A DNA stretch of 37,913 nucleotides from Jeotgalicoccus psychrophilus DSM 19085 (GTDB lineage Bacteria > Bacillota > Bacilli > Staphylococcales > Salinicoccaceae). Numbering within the stretch: the first letter of the stretch is position 1; each line of letters starts with the position of its first letter. The position numbers were made by a program, and so were the translations under genes. The stretch spans positions 1 to 37,913 of the forward strand of contig NZ_AUEF01000020.1 in the NCBI RefSeq assembly GCF_000425845.1, in the 5' to 3' direction. This document shows, in pieces, positions 1 to 10,857 of this stretch. The notes under the pieces are model-generated. The model saw only the letters and a list, made by a program, of their open reading frames with translations, was not told the DNA's origin and searched no databases.

Positions 1-77
1 CTCGGGAATGACGGCGTTTCATTGCGGAGCAAACGGGCTTACTCGGGAATGACGGGGTTTCATTGCGGAGCAAACCG
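1..77. repeat. 41-bp tandem repeat, family A (first array, cut by window edge)
   Basis: Two copies lie head to tail with a period of exactly 41 bp. Copy 1 is 1-41 and copy 2 starts at 42. Both contain CTCGGGAATGACGG and TTTCATTGCGGAGCAAAC with only a few differences. The array starts at the window edge, so more copies may lie upstream. It sits just beyond the purA terminator. The same family with the same period recurs at 15198-15262. The core TTGCGGAGCAA is a small dyad (TTGC/GCAA). The function is unknown. Confidence 0.85.
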
Positions 78-89
78 CGATTAAGCATG

Positions 90-119
90 AAAAAACACCG
101 GACATCATTATGTCCGGTG
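90..119 (-). terminator. purA intrinsic terminator
   Basis: On the minus strand the stem CACCGGACAT pairs with ATGTCCGGTG around a 4-nt loop and is followed by a run of Ts (plus-strand As at 90-95). It lies about 12 bp past the purA stop codon. The plus-strand side has no T run, so it should act only on purA. Confidence 0.9.
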
Positions 120-130
120 CCGCAATAATA

Positions 131-1423
131 TTACTTCTCGTTCCAGAAGTTTTTTAGTAAGTTTGTCTGGTTTCTGTCCGGGCCAACTGAGAATATAGAT
201 GCTTTCACACCGCATAGTCTCTCAATTTCACGCAGGTAGTTATATGCGTTTTCCGGAAGTTCTTCCAATGTCTTAACACCGGTAATGTCTTCTGACCAGC
301 CCGGCATTTCTTTGTAAATAGGTTTCGCGCGCTGTAAGTCTTCAAGTGTTGCAGGGTACTCTGTAATTTCAACACCGTCGAGTTCATAAGCAGTACAGAT
401 TTTCACTGTTTTAAGTCCGCTCATTACGTCGATTGAGTTCAGCGACAGATCTGTAATACCGCTGACGCGTCTTGAGTGGCGGACAACAACTGAGTCGAAC
501 CAGCCGATACGGCGCGGACGTCCTGTTGTCGTTCCGTATTCACGGCCGATTTCACGGATGTGATGACCATCTTCGTCAAATAGTTCAGTAGGGAATGGGC
601 CGTCTCCAACGCGTGATGTGTATGCTTTACATACACCGACAACGTTTTTAACGTGTGATGGACCGACACCGCAGCCGACAGTAACGTTTCCTGCTACCGG
701 GTTGCTTGATGTAACGAACGGGTATGTTCCGTGGTCAACGTCGAGCATAACGCCCTGTGCGCCTTCAAACAGCACGTTCTTGCCTTCTGTGAAAGCGTCG
801 TCGAGCAGTTTGGCAGTATCACATACGTAAGGTGCTAAACGCTCTGCAGCTTCTTTATACGGTGCGTAGATTTCATCGAATGTGAATCCTTCGTGATCGT
901 ATAATGCTTTAAGCATATGATTTTTCAGTTTCAGGTTCTCTTCTAAACGGCGTTTGAATACTTCGTCGTCTACTAAGTCAGCCATACGGATACCGATGCG
1001 CTGAACTTTATCTACGTACGATGGACCGATACCGCGTTTAGTCGTACCGATTTTATTGTCGCCGCGTGCTTCTTCTTCAAGTACATCCTGCGTAATGTGA
1101 TAAGGCAGAATAACCTGGGCACGGTTTGAAATGCGTAAGTTATCAACGCCGATGCCGCGTTCAAGCAGTCCGTCGAGTTCTTTAATTAGAGATAATGGGT
1201 CAACTACGACGCCGTTCCCGATTAAAGAAAGTTTATCTTCGTAAAAAATACCTGATGGTACGAGGTGAAGTTTATAAGTCTCTCCGCCAAATTGAATCGT
1301 ATGACCCGCGTTGTTTCCACCTGAAAATCGTGCAATAACATGTGCATCTTCCGAGAGGAAGTCTGTAATCTTACCTTTACCTTCGTCTCCCCATTGTGTT
1401 CCAACAACTACTGTTCCAGACAT
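131..1423 (-). CDS. purA: Adenylosuccinate synthetase
   Basis: A cytosolic GTP-dependent enzyme that joins IMP and aspartate to give adenylosuccinate, the first committed step from IMP to AMP. The 430-residue product is the usual bacterial length. It shows the P-loop [11 protein letters not shown] near residue 8, the SGGNNAGHT motif near 36, and GTTTGRPRR before GWFD near 300, all hallmarks of the family. The start chosen is the ATG at 1423, where GGGGG lies 8 nt upstream and the product begins [12 protein letters not shown] like other PurA proteins; the open frame itself continues 23 codons further upstream. The gene has its own PurR operator and terminator and lies downstream of dnaB, the same neighbours as in Bacillus and Staphylococcus. 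Confidence 0.98.
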   Translation of the reverse strand: MSGTVVVGTQWGDEGKGKITDFLSEDAHVIARFSGGNNAGHTIQFGGETYKLHLVPSGIFYEDKLSLIGNGVVVDPLSLIKELDGLLERGIGVDNLRISNRAQVILPYHITQDVLEEEARGDNKIGTTKRGIGPSYVDKVQRIGIRMADLVDDEVFKRRLEENLKLKNHMLKALYDHEGFTFDEIYAPYKEAAERLAPYVCDTAKLLDDAFTEGKNVLFEGAQGVMLDVDHGTYPFVTSSNPVAGNVTVGCGVGPSHVKNVVGVCKAYTSRVGDGPFPTELFDEDGHHIREIGREYGTTTGRPRRIGWFDSVVVRHSRRVSGITDLSLNSIDVMSGLKTVKICTAYELDGVEITEYPATLEDLQRAKPIYKEMPGWSEDITGVKTLEELPENAYNYLREIERLCGVKASIFSVGPDRNQTNLLKNFWNEK

Positions 1424-1494
1424 ATGATTGCCCCCAAATGATTGATTAATTTTACCGTTACCAATGTTACCAATAATTCTTACAAAAATCAATT

Positions 1495-1540
1495 AAAGTC
1501 CGAACGTTTTTCAATGTAATATTGAAAAATATTCGGACTT
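1495..1540 (-). promoter_or_regulatory. PurR operator (two inverted PurBoxes) upstream of purA
   Basis: AAGTCCGAACGTT at 1496-1508 and AAGTCCGAATATT on the minus strand at 1528-1540 form an inverted pair about 19 bp apart. Each fits the Bacillus PurBox (AWWWCCGAACWWT) except at a few positions, and inverted pairs with about 16-17 bp between them are the known PurR target. The pair lies about 70-115 bp upstream of purA and abuts the dnaB stop codon. A minus-strand promoter may follow: TTGATT, 17 bp, TAACAT, at about 1462-1490. The symmetry could also form an RNA hairpin, but there is no T run, so an operator explains it better than a terminator. Confidence 0.75.
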
Positions 1541-2929
1541 CTAAGCCGGCGGTATATAATTATCGTCAAAATCACGTGTATCCTGGTCAAAAAAGCTGCT
1601 GTAGGATTTATTGAAGATTAATTTAACAGTTCCTGTCGGACCGTTACGGTGTTTAGCTAAAATAATCTCAATTTCATCCTGGACACTCTGTGCGCCTTCT
1701 TCTTCATCTTCACCATCACCGCGGTTGTAATAGTCATCGCGGTACAGGAATGCAACGATATCGGCATCCTGCTCAATCGAACCCGATTCACGCAAGTCAC
1801 TCATCATTGGACGTTTGTCCTGACGCGTCTCAACACTACGTGACAGCTGACTCAATGCGATTACCGGACACTGCATTTCACGGGCAAGTCCTTTTAGCAT
1901 ACGGGAAATTTCCGAAACTTCCTGCTGACGGTTTTCACCCTGACGGCTGCCTGAACCCTGAATCAGCTGCAGATAGTCGATAATCACCATGTCGAGTCCG
2001 TGTTCCTGTTTTAATCGCAGACATTTCGCACGGATTTCATTCACTCGAATACCTGCTGAGTCATCGATAAAAATCTTCGAATTGGCAAGCGTACCGATCG
2101 CTGTCGTAAAGTTATCCCAGTCCTGATGATCGAGTGCTCCCTGACGGAGTTTTGTCGCATCGATCATTCCCTGACTGGAAATCATTCTGCTGACGAGCTG
2201 GTCAGCACCCATCTCAAGTGAGAATACCGCAACGGTATAACCATCCGGAGATGTGCCGACGTGACCTGCAATATTTAAAGCAAACGCCGTTTTACCCATG
2301 GAAGGGCGGGCGGCTAAAATAATTAAGTCGTTGCGTCCGAAACCCGAAGTCATAAAATCGAGATCCCGGTAGCCTGTCGGAATACCGGTAATGCCCGTAT
2401 TATTTCCTGCGAGTGATTCGATTTGTTCGTAAACTTCGTGCACAACTTCTTTCATCGATTTGAAACCATCGCTGCGGCGGCCTTCAGACACACCCATAAT
2501 ACGCGATTCAGCTTCTGCGAGCAGCTCGTTAATATCGACTTCGTTCTGGAAACCGTCGCTCGCAATTTCATCTGCCACGCTGATCAATTTACGGCGGAGC
2601 GACTGGCGCGCAATAATATCAGCATAAAACTGCCAGTTGCGGCTCGTCGGTGTGACGTTGGATAATTCACCCAGATAACGCGGATTCACCGTATTATTCA
2701 GTTCATCCATACTCCGCAGTTTATCGGTAATCGTCACAACGTCTAGCTCGGCATTTTGTTCGGATAAGAGCATCATCGCACGGAAAATCTGCTGATGCTC
2801 CGGCCGGTAAAAGTCTTCCGGAGCTATAATTTCAGTGACATTTAAAAAAATGGAGGAATCGATAAAGATTGCCCCAAGCACCGATTGTTCTGCATCATTA
2901 TCATGCGGCATTTGGCGATTCATTTCCAT
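1541..2929 (-). CDS. dnaB: Replicative DNA helicase DnaB
   Basis: The hexameric 5'-3' helicase of the replication fork (named dnaC in Bacillus subtilis). The product has 462 residues. The N-terminal primase-interaction domain comes first (PHDNDAEQSVLGAIF near residue 8). The RecA-like ATPase domain follows, with Walker A ARPSMGKTA at 207-215 and Walker B VIIDYLQLIQG near 316. The region with SQLSRSVE and RPMMSDLRESGSIEQDAD is typical. An acidic insert (GDGEDEEEGAQ) near 410 matches the variable acidic loop of staphylococcal DnaB. AGGAGG lies 9 nt upstream of the ATG. It is last in the yybS-gdpP-rplI-dnaB cluster, 24 bp after rplI. Confidence 0.98.
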   Translation of the reverse strand: MEMNRQMPHDNDAEQSVLGAIFIDSSIFLNVTEIIAPEDFYRPEHQQIFRAMMLLSEQNAELDVVTITDKLRSMDELNNTVNPRYLGELSNVTPTSRNWQFYADIIARQSLRRKLISVADEIASDGFQNEVDINELLAEAESRIMGVSEGRRSDGFKSMKEVVHEVYEQIESLAGNNTGITGIPTGYRDLDFMTSGFGRNDLIILAARPSMGKTAFALNIAGHVGTSPDGYTVAVFSLEMGADQLVSRMISSQGMIDATKLRQGALDHQDWDNFTTAIGTLANSKIFIDDSAGIRVNEIRAKCLRLKQEHGLDMVIIDYLQLIQGSGSRQGENRQQEVSEISRMLKGLAREMQCPVIALSQLSRSVETRQDKRPMMSDLRESGSIEQDADIVAFLYRDDYYNRGDGEDEEEGAQSVQDEIEIILAKHRNGPTGTVKLIFNKSYSSFFDQDTRDFDDNYIPPA

Positions 2930-2953
2930 TATCGATTCCTCCTGTTATTCATA

Positions 2954-3400
2954 TTACTGTTCAACAACGTGTACTTTTAACTCTGCTTCCACTTCGTTGT
3001 GCAATTTAATTGTTACTTTGTGATAACCTAAGCTCTTGAAAGTGTCTGGCATATTCAGTTTGCGTTTATCAAGTTTGATATCGTGCTGTTTCTGATATGC
3101 TTCAATGACCTGTTTAGAACTTACAGAACCGAACAGACGGCCGTCTTCACCGGCTTTAGTTTTAATTTCTACTTCTTTACCTTCAAGTTCAGCTTTTAAA
3201 TCTTTAGCTGCCTGAAGATCATCAGCTTCCTGCTGGCGGACTTCTTCTTTTTGCGCGTCCAGCTTTTTCAAGTTTACAGCATTAGCTTCTTCAGCAAGAC
3301 CTTTTTTGAACAGGAAGTTATGAGCATAACCTGAAGCGACTTCTTTAACTTCACCTTGTTTACCTTTATTCTTAACGTCTTTTAAAAATATTACTTTCAT
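2954..3400 (-). CDS. rplI: 50S ribosomal protein L9
   Basis: A structural protein of the large ribosomal subunit that binds 23S rRNA. The 148-residue product is the normal length. It opens [21 protein letters not shown], with the N-terminal L9 domain and GYAHNFL, then the long central helix (residues about 45-80, charged), then the C-terminal domain with [12 protein letters not shown]. Its ATG overlaps the gdpP stop codon by 4 bp (ATGA), which suggests translational coupling. The gdpP-rplI-dnaB order is the same as in Bacillus and Staphylococcus. Confidence 0.98.
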   Translation of the reverse strand: MKVIFLKDVKNKGKQGEVKEVASGYAHNFLFKKGLAEEANAVNLKKLDAQKEEVRQQEADDLQAAKDLKAELEGKEVEIKTKAGEDGRLFGSVSSKQVIEAYQKQHDIKLDKRKLNMPDTFKSLGYHKVTIKLHNEVEAELKVHVVEQ

Positions 3401-5373
3401 TCTTCTTCACTCCTGTTATTTAGAAATGTATCGATTGCTTCTGTTAATTCCGCGTAAGCCTCATCGATGGATTTGCCTTCCATGCGCGTCGCAGCATTTG
3501 TTAAATGTCCGCCGCCGTTCAGCTGTTCCATAATGATCTGCACGTTCACTTTACCTAGCGAACGGGCGGAAATTCCTATTGTCTCATCTTCTCTTAATGC
3601 CATCACGAAAGATGCCTGAACACCTTCGATCTGTAAGAGCTGATCCGCTGCCTGTGCAACTGTCACAGGGTGGTACGTCATCGTTTCATCCGCTTTAACG
3701 ATCGCAATGCCGGTATCGCGTATTTCCGCAGATTTAATTAAATCACTGCGCGCGATAAACGTATCGATATCATCTTTTAGGAACGTCTGAGCCAGCACCG
3801 GATCGGCGCCGTTACTGCGTAAATAACTCGCTGCGTCGAACGTTCTTGAACCCGTGCGGAGCGTGTAGTTTCTAGTATCGACAATAATACCCGTCAGCAT
3901 AATCGTCGCTTCAATGCGGGACAATTTATTCTGTTTGTTCTGGTATTCCAGCAGTTCCGCCACGAGCTCACTGGCGCTCGATGCATAAGGCTCCATGTAG
4001 ACAAGCAGGGGATTTGAGATCATTTCATCCGCACGTCTATGGTGATCGATGACCACTTTCCGCGTTGCCTTATTAAGAAGATCTTCATCCAGCACCATCG
4101 ACGGACGGTGTGTATCAACGATAACAATCGTCGTCTTCGGCGTCATTTTATCCCATGCTTCTTCGCTGCTGATAAACGTCTCGTAAAGATCTTCCTTTGA
4201 CTCAACTTCTTTCATTAAGCGAGACAGCGTATCGTCTATATCTTCATCGTTTAACACAATATGCGCTTCAATCCCGTTCGAGCTGGCGATTTTAGCAACA
4301 CCGATTGATGAACCAATCGAGTCAACATCAGGGTTTTTATGCCCCATAATAATGACGTTGTCACCTTCAAGAAGAATATCCCGGAGTGCGTGCGCCATAA
4401 CACGTGCTTTAACGCGCGTACGTTTTTCCATCGGGTCGGTTTTACCGCCGTAGAATCTCGCACTGCCGTTAATCGTCTTAATCGCAACCTGATCACCCCC
4501 GCGGCCGAGAGCAAGATCCAGACTCGACTGCGCCAGTTCTCCCACTTCGATAAAGTCCGCAGACCCTTCGCCGATACCCATGCTTAAAGTTATCTGAGCA
4601 CCATGTTCAGCTGAGTTTTCACGAATGTGATCGAGCAGTATAAACTTGGTTTTTTCAATAACAGCTAAACTTTTCGCTGACATAACCATCATAAAACGAT
4701 CATTTGAAAAGCGTCGCAGGTAGATATTGTGTTCCGTTGCCCAGTCGTTAATCGTATTCGTCAGACTGTTGTTTAAATCACTCTTCAGCGCTTCAGTCAT
4801 GTTCTGTGTCATATCATCGTAGTTATCGAGGAACAGAATTCCGATTACCGGGTCTTTATCTTCTAATTGTTTTTCCATCTTTTTCTCGTCGGTAATATCG
4901 ACAAGCAGAAGGGCATTATTCTCTTCATAAAAATGAATCCGGTAGTTTTTTTCGTTGTACGACGTATCCATCTTCTGAATATTATTCGCTTTCAGCGTCG
5001 TCATAATATTCGGGAATACTCGGTTGATCGGTTCATGGTGAAAGTTTTCCGGAATTTCTTGTGACATAAATTTATTCAGCCATGAAATTTCCTCATCGTC
5101 ATTTAATAAAATAACTCCGAGGGGCAGATCATCGATAACATACTGCCTGGCACCTGCCATGTTTTTTGACAGTTCAATCACCCTGTTTTCACTGAGGACA
5201 AGCCAGCGGTAGAGGTACAGATAAACCAATGCCAGAATGACAATGCTCACAATAATGCTCACAATGCCAAAGACAGTATGGTTAAGTACAATAGCAATGC
5301 TAAGTATAGAAATATGGAATGCCAGCACAATAAATGGGATAAGCATCAATTTTTTATCTAAAACTTTAAACAT
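3397..5373 (-). CDS. gdpP: Cyclic-di-AMP phosphodiesterase GdpP
   Basis: A membrane-bound enzyme that hydrolyses the second messenger c-di-AMP to pApA; in staphylococci its loss raises c-di-AMP and beta-lactam tolerance. The 658-residue product has two N-terminal membrane helices (about 10-30 and 34-57) and a PAS domain (about 80-165). A degenerate GGDEF domain follows, with GRGGDQ in place of the signature. The DHH domain shows [13 protein letters not shown] near 340, DTHRP and DHHRR, and the DHHA1 domain shows [12 protein letters not shown] at about 620-631. All catalytic motifs appear intact. It lies 2 bp after yybS and overlaps rplI by 4 bp. Confidence 0.97.
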   Translation of the reverse strand: MFKVLDKKLMLIPFIVLAFHISILSIAIVLNHTVFGIVSIIVSIVILALVYLYLYRWLVLSENRVIELSKNMAGARQYVIDDLPLGVILLNDDEEISWLNKFMSQEIPENFHHEPINRVFPNIMTTLKANNIQKMDTSYNEKNYRIHFYEENNALLLVDITDEKKMEKQLEDKDPVIGILFLDNYDDMTQNMTEALKSDLNNSLTNTINDWATEHNIYLRRFSNDRFMMVMSAKSLAVIEKTKFILLDHIRENSAEHGAQITLSMGIGEGSADFIEVGELAQSSLDLALGRGGDQVAIKTINGSARFYGGKTDPMEKRTRVKARVMAHALRDILLEGDNVIIMGHKNPDVDSIGSSIGVAKIASSNGIEAHIVLNDEDIDDTLSRLMKEVESKEDLYETFISSEEAWDKMTPKTTIVIVDTHRPSMVLDEDLLNKATRKVVIDHHRRADEMISNPLLVYMEPYASSASELVAELLEYQNKQNKLSRIEATIMLTGIIVDTRNYTLRTGSRTFDAASYLRSNGADPVLAQTFLKDDIDTFIARSDLIKSAEIRDTGIAIVKADETMTYHPVTVAQAADQLLQIEGVQASFVMALREDETIGISARSLGKVNVQIIMEQLNGGGHLTNAATRMEGKSIDEAYAELTEAIDTFLNNRSEEE

Positions 5374-5375
5374 CG

Positions 5376-6296
5376 CTATTTCCTCCTCAATTCCATAATT
5401 AATCGAATTCTAAAGATCATTTCGAACAGTCCGATAAGCACAGTAATTGGTCTGAACAGCACAAGCGGAATTAATATTATAATTGCCAGCACTTTGTTTA
5501 ATTTCTTACTGAGCATAAAATAGTACGCGAAGGCGAGCCCGTGTATGAACAATGCCCATTCCAGAATGAGCGAGATATTGCTGTACAGTGTAATTGTACT
5601 TTCTTCCCAGTTGCCGCTGAACAGCATAATTATAAATATCAGCATATATAGATATAATAGCATTCTCGGCATAATCCATTTGTCGAAACTGCGGTAATTC
5701 CACATTTGTGTATTATCCTGCGGCATTAATCTGACAATCAGTATGATGTACAATGCGAGGAAGAAACTGCCGATTATTAAAAAGGCTGGCAGGTTCTGGA
5801 AGTATAAATCCATCGCCTGGAGCACTGTATCTGCATCCATGACGTCAGGCGTTAATTCACTGACAGTATTGAGCTGTTCAGCGTACCAGTTTCTGAATGT
5901 CGCATATATTTCCGATAAAGGTCTTAAGAAACCAAGCATTTGCATCACTATAACGGTGGCCATCGTACTTAAACCAATAGCGAATGTCGTATAAAACAGC
6001 GTCAGTTCCTGAGAAATTTTTTTATCCAGCGTGTGTGCAAGAATGCTGGTAATAATGTATAGAATTATAAAACTGCCCGTAGCGAGCGGTGATAAAAACA
6101 GCATGGCCGGAATAAGAAAACTAAAGAATAAAATCCAGTAGTTTGCTGTCGACTGCTGCTTAATTTTTAACAATAAGTATATTGCAAATGGCATCACGAC
6201 AGGACCGAAAATTATGGTGATCTCCGTGAGCATAATATAAGCTACAACAGCGAGCAGTGTAAGGGTAAGCGTACCCGTTGGTATTTTTTTATTCAA
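5376..6296 (-). CDS. yybS: YybS family membrane protein (DUF2232)
   Basis: A 306-residue, very hydrophobic protein with about eight predicted membrane segments and the DUF2232 composition. It always sits upstream of gdpP in Bacillus and staphylococci; its biochemical role is not established. The start is a TTG at 6296, with GAGGAG 7-8 nt upstream; no in-frame ATG fits the expected MNKK-like N terminus. Only 2 bp separate it from gdpP, so the two are surely cotranscribed, and a link to c-di-AMP or membrane functions is only inferred from that. Confidence 0.88.
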   Translation of the reverse strand: MNKKIPTGTLTLTLLAVVAYIMLTEITIIFGPVVMPFAIYLLLKIKQQSTANYWILFFSFLIPAMLFLSPLATGSFIILYIITSILAHTLDKKISQELTLFYTTFAIGLSTMATVIVMQMLGFLRPLSEIYATFRNWYAEQLNTVSELTPDVMDADTVLQAMDLYFQNLPAFLIIGSFFLALYIILIVRLMPQDNTQMWNYRSFDKWIMPRMLLYLYMLIFIIMLFSGNWEESTITLYSNISLILEWALFIHGLAFAYYFMLSKKLNKVLAIIILIPLVLFRPITVLIGLFEMIFRIRLIMELRRK

Positions 6297-6321
6297 TGTT
6301 ACACTCCTCTTTAATACTTTT

Positions 6322-6358
6322 AAAAATGAATGCCCCTATTAATATTGAATAGGAGCAT
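6322..6358 (-). terminator. serS intrinsic terminator
   Basis: On the minus strand ATGCTCCTATT pairs with AATAGGGGCAT (one U-G pair) around a 7-nt loop, and a run of five Ts follows at 6322-6327 after a short TCA. It lies between the serS stop and the yybS start and should separate these transcription units, although some readthrough into yybS is possible because no clear yybS promoter is visible. Confidence 0.8.
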
Positions 6359-6370
6359 CCGGTATTTATA

Positions 6371-7672
<1,302 letters not shown>

Positions 7673-7690
7673 TTAATGCTTAAATTTAGG

Positions 7691-7918
7691 GAAAATTAAA
7701 AGACCACGTCCCCGTGAAAGGGACGTGGTCTACGCGTTGCCACCCTAATTAGCATCATTTACTGATACTATCTCTAACTTTTTAACGGCCTTTGCCGGCT
7801 ACTTTATTTAACGAAAGACAGAAATTCGCATATCTCGCGATCATTTTCACCAGCCATGACCTCTCTATTAAGCGGAAGATATGTTACTGCTTCTTTCAAA
7901 GTAGTAAATATTAACTTG
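7691..7918 (-). ncRNA. Serine T-box riboswitch leader of serS
   Basis: The minus strand carries the T-box consensus AGGGTGGCAACGCG at 7733-7746. It is followed by a strong terminator stem, GACCACGTCCC with GGGACGTGGTC at 7702-7730, and a T run at 7691-7700. Upstream lies a long structured stem I region (about 7760-7900). A UCU triplet at 7820-7822, followed by a purine in a GAAUUUCUG context, is the best candidate specifier codon (serine). Uncharged tRNA-Ser binding the leader would favour the antiterminator and allow serS transcription. The class is certain from the T-box sequence; the exact specifier is inferred. Confidence 0.93.
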
Positions 7919-7923
7919 GTGCT

Positions 7924-7952
7924 ATTTTATAACGCTGTACTTAAAAAGGCAA
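7924..7952 (-). promoter_or_regulatory. serS T-box promoter
   Basis: Minus-strand TTGCCT at 7947-7952, a 17-bp spacer and TAAAAT at 7924-7929. It lies at the right distance upstream of the T-box stem I, immediately beside the hutI stop codon. The call is a motif match only. Confidence 0.55.
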
Positions 7953-7954
7953 GT

Positions 7955-9187
7955 TTATAAAGTTAAACCCGGACGCTCAAAAATCAGTTTGCCGTCGGCA
8001 ATTACTTTGTAGGCATGATTTACACCGTAATGGTACGGAATGTACTCGTGGTTCGGCGCATCCCAGACAACGATATTTGCAGCGTCTCCTTCGTTAAGCG
8101 TACCGCGATCAGCATCAATTGCATGTGCGGCGTTAACTGTTACTGCATTCCATATTTCATTGGGTGTCATTTTAAGTTTTAAAGCAGCGATTGCCATAAT
8201 CATCTGCAGGTTGTCAGTTACACAGCTGCCCGGGTTGTAATCCGTTGCCAATGATACTGCACCACCCTGATCGATCATGCCGCGTGCATCTGCGAATTCA
8301 TTTTTACCAAGGTAAAATGTCGTTCCGGGCAGAAGCACTGCGACTGTGTTGGAGTCCGCCAGCTGAGTCTTCCCTGTTTCGCTTGCTGCAACTAAGTGGT
8401 CTGCACTGATTGCATCCTGTTCAATCGCAAGCTCCAGCCCGCCGAGCGGATCAATTTCATCTGCATGAATTTTTACCCGGAAGCCTTTTTCACGTGCCGC
8501 TTCCATATACTTTCTCGACTGGTCGACAGAGAATACACCTGTTTCTGTAAAGATATCCGCGAAGTCTGCATAGTCTTTTACTTCATCAAGCAGATCTGTC
8601 ATCTCCTGTAAGAACTCTTCAGCTTCTCTGCCTTTAGGAATAGCGTGCGGTCCTAAGAACGTATGACGCATAAGCACCGGGAATTTCTCTTCCAGCGCTT
8701 TTGATACTTTAAGCTGTTTTAATTCGTTCTCACGGTCGAGTCCGTAGCCGCTTTTGCTTTCAACAGTTAACACGCCGTGCTGAATCATACGTGTCATGTT
8801 AACTGATGCTTTGTTTAATAGTTCATCAAACGACGATTTGCGTGTTTGTTCAACTGTATTTAAAATACCGCCGCCCTGTTCAAGTATCGTTAAATAGTCG
8901 ACACCCTGGCGTTTCAGTGACATTTCATGCTCGCGTGAACCGCCGTGCACGATATGCGTGTGGGGTTCAACGAGAGCAGGGGAAACGATTTTGCCTTCAG
9001 CGTTGATTGTTTCTGCCGCTTCATACTCATCTGTTTTCCCTCCGGCATAAACAACTTTACCGTCTTTAATTACAATAATGGCATCGTCGACGATATTTAA
9101 CTCGTCCATCTCTTTGCCTTTTAGAGGCCCATCGGTTTTTTTCGGTAAAATTAATGACTTTATATTTGTTATTATTACATCATTCAT
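7955..9187 (-). CDS. hutI: Imidazolonepropionase
   Basis: Third step of histidine degradation: it hydrolyses 4-imidazolone-5-propanoate to N-formimino-glutamate in the cytosol. The 410-residue product is the usual length. It shows the amidohydrolase metal site [10 protein letters not shown] (His76 and His78), the later [10 protein letters not shown] histidine near 241, and ATDYNPGS near 315. Its ATG overlaps the hutU stop by 1 bp, and AAAGGAG lies 8 nt upstream, so it is translated from the hut mRNA. It is the last gene of the cluster, and no terminator is seen between it and the serS promoter. Confidence 0.97.
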   Translation of the reverse strand: MNDVIITNIKSLILPKKTDGPLKGKEMDELNIVDDAIIVIKDGKVVYAGGKTDEYEAAETINAEGKIVSPALVEPHTHIVHGGSREHEMSLKRQGVDYLTILEQGGGILNTVEQTRKSSFDELLNKASVNMTRMIQHGVLTVESKSGYGLDRENELKQLKVSKALEEKFPVLMRHTFLGPHAIPKGREAEEFLQEMTDLLDEVKDYADFADIFTETGVFSVDQSRKYMEAAREKGFRVKIHADEIDPLGGLELAIEQDAISADHLVAASETGKTQLADSNTVAVLLPGTTFYLGKNEFADARGMIDQGGAVSLATDYNPGSCVTDNLQMIMAIAALKLKMTPNEIWNAVTVNAAHAIDADRGTLNEGDAANIVVWDAPNHEYIPYHYGVNHAYKVIADGKLIFERPGLTL

Positions 9188-10845
9188 TATTTATTCTCCT
9201 TTAACATTGGTATATTCACACCGCGTTCTTTCGCTGTGTTAATTGCGATATCGTAGCCGGCATCTGCGTGTCTTGCGACTCCCATACCCGGATCAGTTGT
9301 CAGTACACGGTCCAGTCTCTTCGCCGCACGGTCAGTACCGTCCGCTACGACTACCATACCAGCATGGAGTGAGTAACCCATACCAACACCGCCCCCGTGG
9401 TGCACGCTGATCCATGAGCCGCCTGCAGCCGTGTTAACGAGCGCATTTAGAATTGCCCAGTCGCCGACTGCATCACTGCCGTCTTTCATGCTTTCAGTTT
9501 CACGGTTTGGACTGGCTACAGAACCTGAATCCAGGTGGTCGCGTCCAATAACGATCGGTGCCGAGATTTCTCCTGTTCTAACGAGCTCATTGAGTGCAAG
9601 ACCCATCTTTGCACGTTCTCCGTAGCCAAGCCATGCAATACGTGCCGGCAGACCCTGAAAGGCAATTTTTTCTTCCGCCATATCGAGCCAGCGTAATAAT
9701 TTCTCGTTCTCAGGGAACAATTCACGCATTTTCTTATCGGCAACCGCAATATCATTCGGGTCTCCACTTAAGGCAACGAAGCGGAATGGTCCTTTACCTT
9801 CACAGAACAGCGGACGAATGTATGCAGGGACGAAGCCCAGGAAGTCGAATGCATTTTCAACGCCTGTATCAAACGCAACCTGGCGGATGTTGTTACCGTA
9901 GTCAAAGACCACTGCACCATTTTTCTGGAACTGGAGCATTGCTTCGACGTGTTTCGCCATTGAGGCACTGGACAGCTTCACGTACTCTTCAGGATTCTCT
10001 TCACGCAGTTTTTTTGCCTCTTCAAGCGAGTAGCCTTCAGGCACGTAGCCGTTTAACGGATCGTGTGCAGATGTCTGGTCAGTCACAACATCAATTTCAA
10101 AACCTCGGTTTAAAATCTCATGGTGTACTTCAGCAGCATTGCCGATTAAGCCAATCGATAAAGGTTTCCCTGCATCGCGTGCTTCTTCTGCCATTTTTAG
10201 CGCCTCATCAAGTGAATCTGTTTTAACATCAAGGTAACGAGTTTCAATACGTTTATCGATTCTTGTTTCGTCGACATCGACACAAAGTGCAACCCCTTCG
10301 TTCATCGTTACTGATAACGGCTGAGCGCCGCCCATGCCGCCGAGACCGGCAGTTAAAGTAATCGTGCCGCGCAGTGTGCCGTCGTAGTTCTGGTTCGCAA
10401 GCTCAGCAAATGTTTCATACGTGCCTTGAACGATACCCTGTGAACCGATGTATATCCATGAACCGGCGGTCATCTGACCGTACATCATCAGACCTTTTTT
10501 ATCGAGTTCATTGAAATGCTCCCAGTTTGCCCATTTCGGTACAAGTACAGAATTCGACATCAGCACTCTCGGCGCTTCTTCATGTGTTTTAAACACTGCC
10601 ACGGGCTTACCTGACTGAATCAGCATTGTCTCATCGGATTCTAAATTACGGAGTGTATTTTCAATCGCTTCAAACGACTCCCAGTTGCGCGCCGCTTTAC
10701 CGATACCGCCGTAAACAACTAAGTCTTCCGGACGTTCTGCAACTTCAGGATCCAGGTTGTTATACAGCATGCGGAGCGCTGCTTCTTGTTCCCATCCTTT
10801 ACATTCGATATTCAAACCTGTTTTAGCAGTAATTTTTCTAGACAT
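9187..10845 (-). CDS. hutU: Urocanate hydratase
   Basis: Second step of histidine degradation: NAD+-dependent hydration of urocanate to imidazolone propionate. The 552-residue product is typical. It shows the glycine-rich [10 protein letters not shown] near 170, [12 protein letters not shown] near 260, and the catalytic-cysteine region [22 protein letters not shown] near 350. [11 protein letters not shown] lies near 478. AAGGGG lies 8 nt before the ATG. It is 12 bp after the yjiH-like gene and overlaps hutI by 1 bp, so all are in one operon. Confidence 0.98.
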   Translation of the reverse strand: MSRKITAKTGLNIECKGWEQEAALRMLYNNLDPEVAERPEDLVVYGGIGKAARNWESFEAIENTLRNLESDETMLIQSGKPVAVFKTHEEAPRVLMSNSVLVPKWANWEHFNELDKKGLMMYGQMTAGSWIYIGSQGIVQGTYETFAELANQNYDGTLRGTITLTAGLGGMGGAQPLSVTMNEGVALCVDVDETRIDKRIETRYLDVKTDSLDEALKMAEEARDAGKPLSIGLIGNAAEVHHEILNRGFEIDVVTDQTSAHDPLNGYVPEGYSLEEAKKLREENPEEYVKLSSASMAKHVEAMLQFQKNGAVVFDYGNNIRQVAFDTGVENAFDFLGFVPAYIRPLFCEGKGPFRFVALSGDPNDIAVADKKMRELFPENEKLLRWLDMAEEKIAFQGLPARIAWLGYGERAKMGLALNELVRTGEISAPIVIGRDHLDSGSVASPNRETESMKDGSDAVGDWAILNALVNTAAGGSWISVHHGGGVGMGYSLHAGMVVVADGTDRAAKRLDRVLTTDPGMGVARHADAGYDIAINTAKERGVNIPMLKENK

Positions 10846-10857
10846 ATTGTCATCCCC

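Noticed and set aside
1496-1540. Terminator between dnaB and purA
   Set aside because: The inverted repeat lacks a T run and matches the PurR operator in sequence and position.
9594-10226. 210-codon plus-strand open frame antisense to hutU
   Set aside because: It is a shadow of hutU: it lies wholly within that gene, has no ribosome site, and its composition (rich in His, Gln, Arg and Ser) is unlike a real protein.
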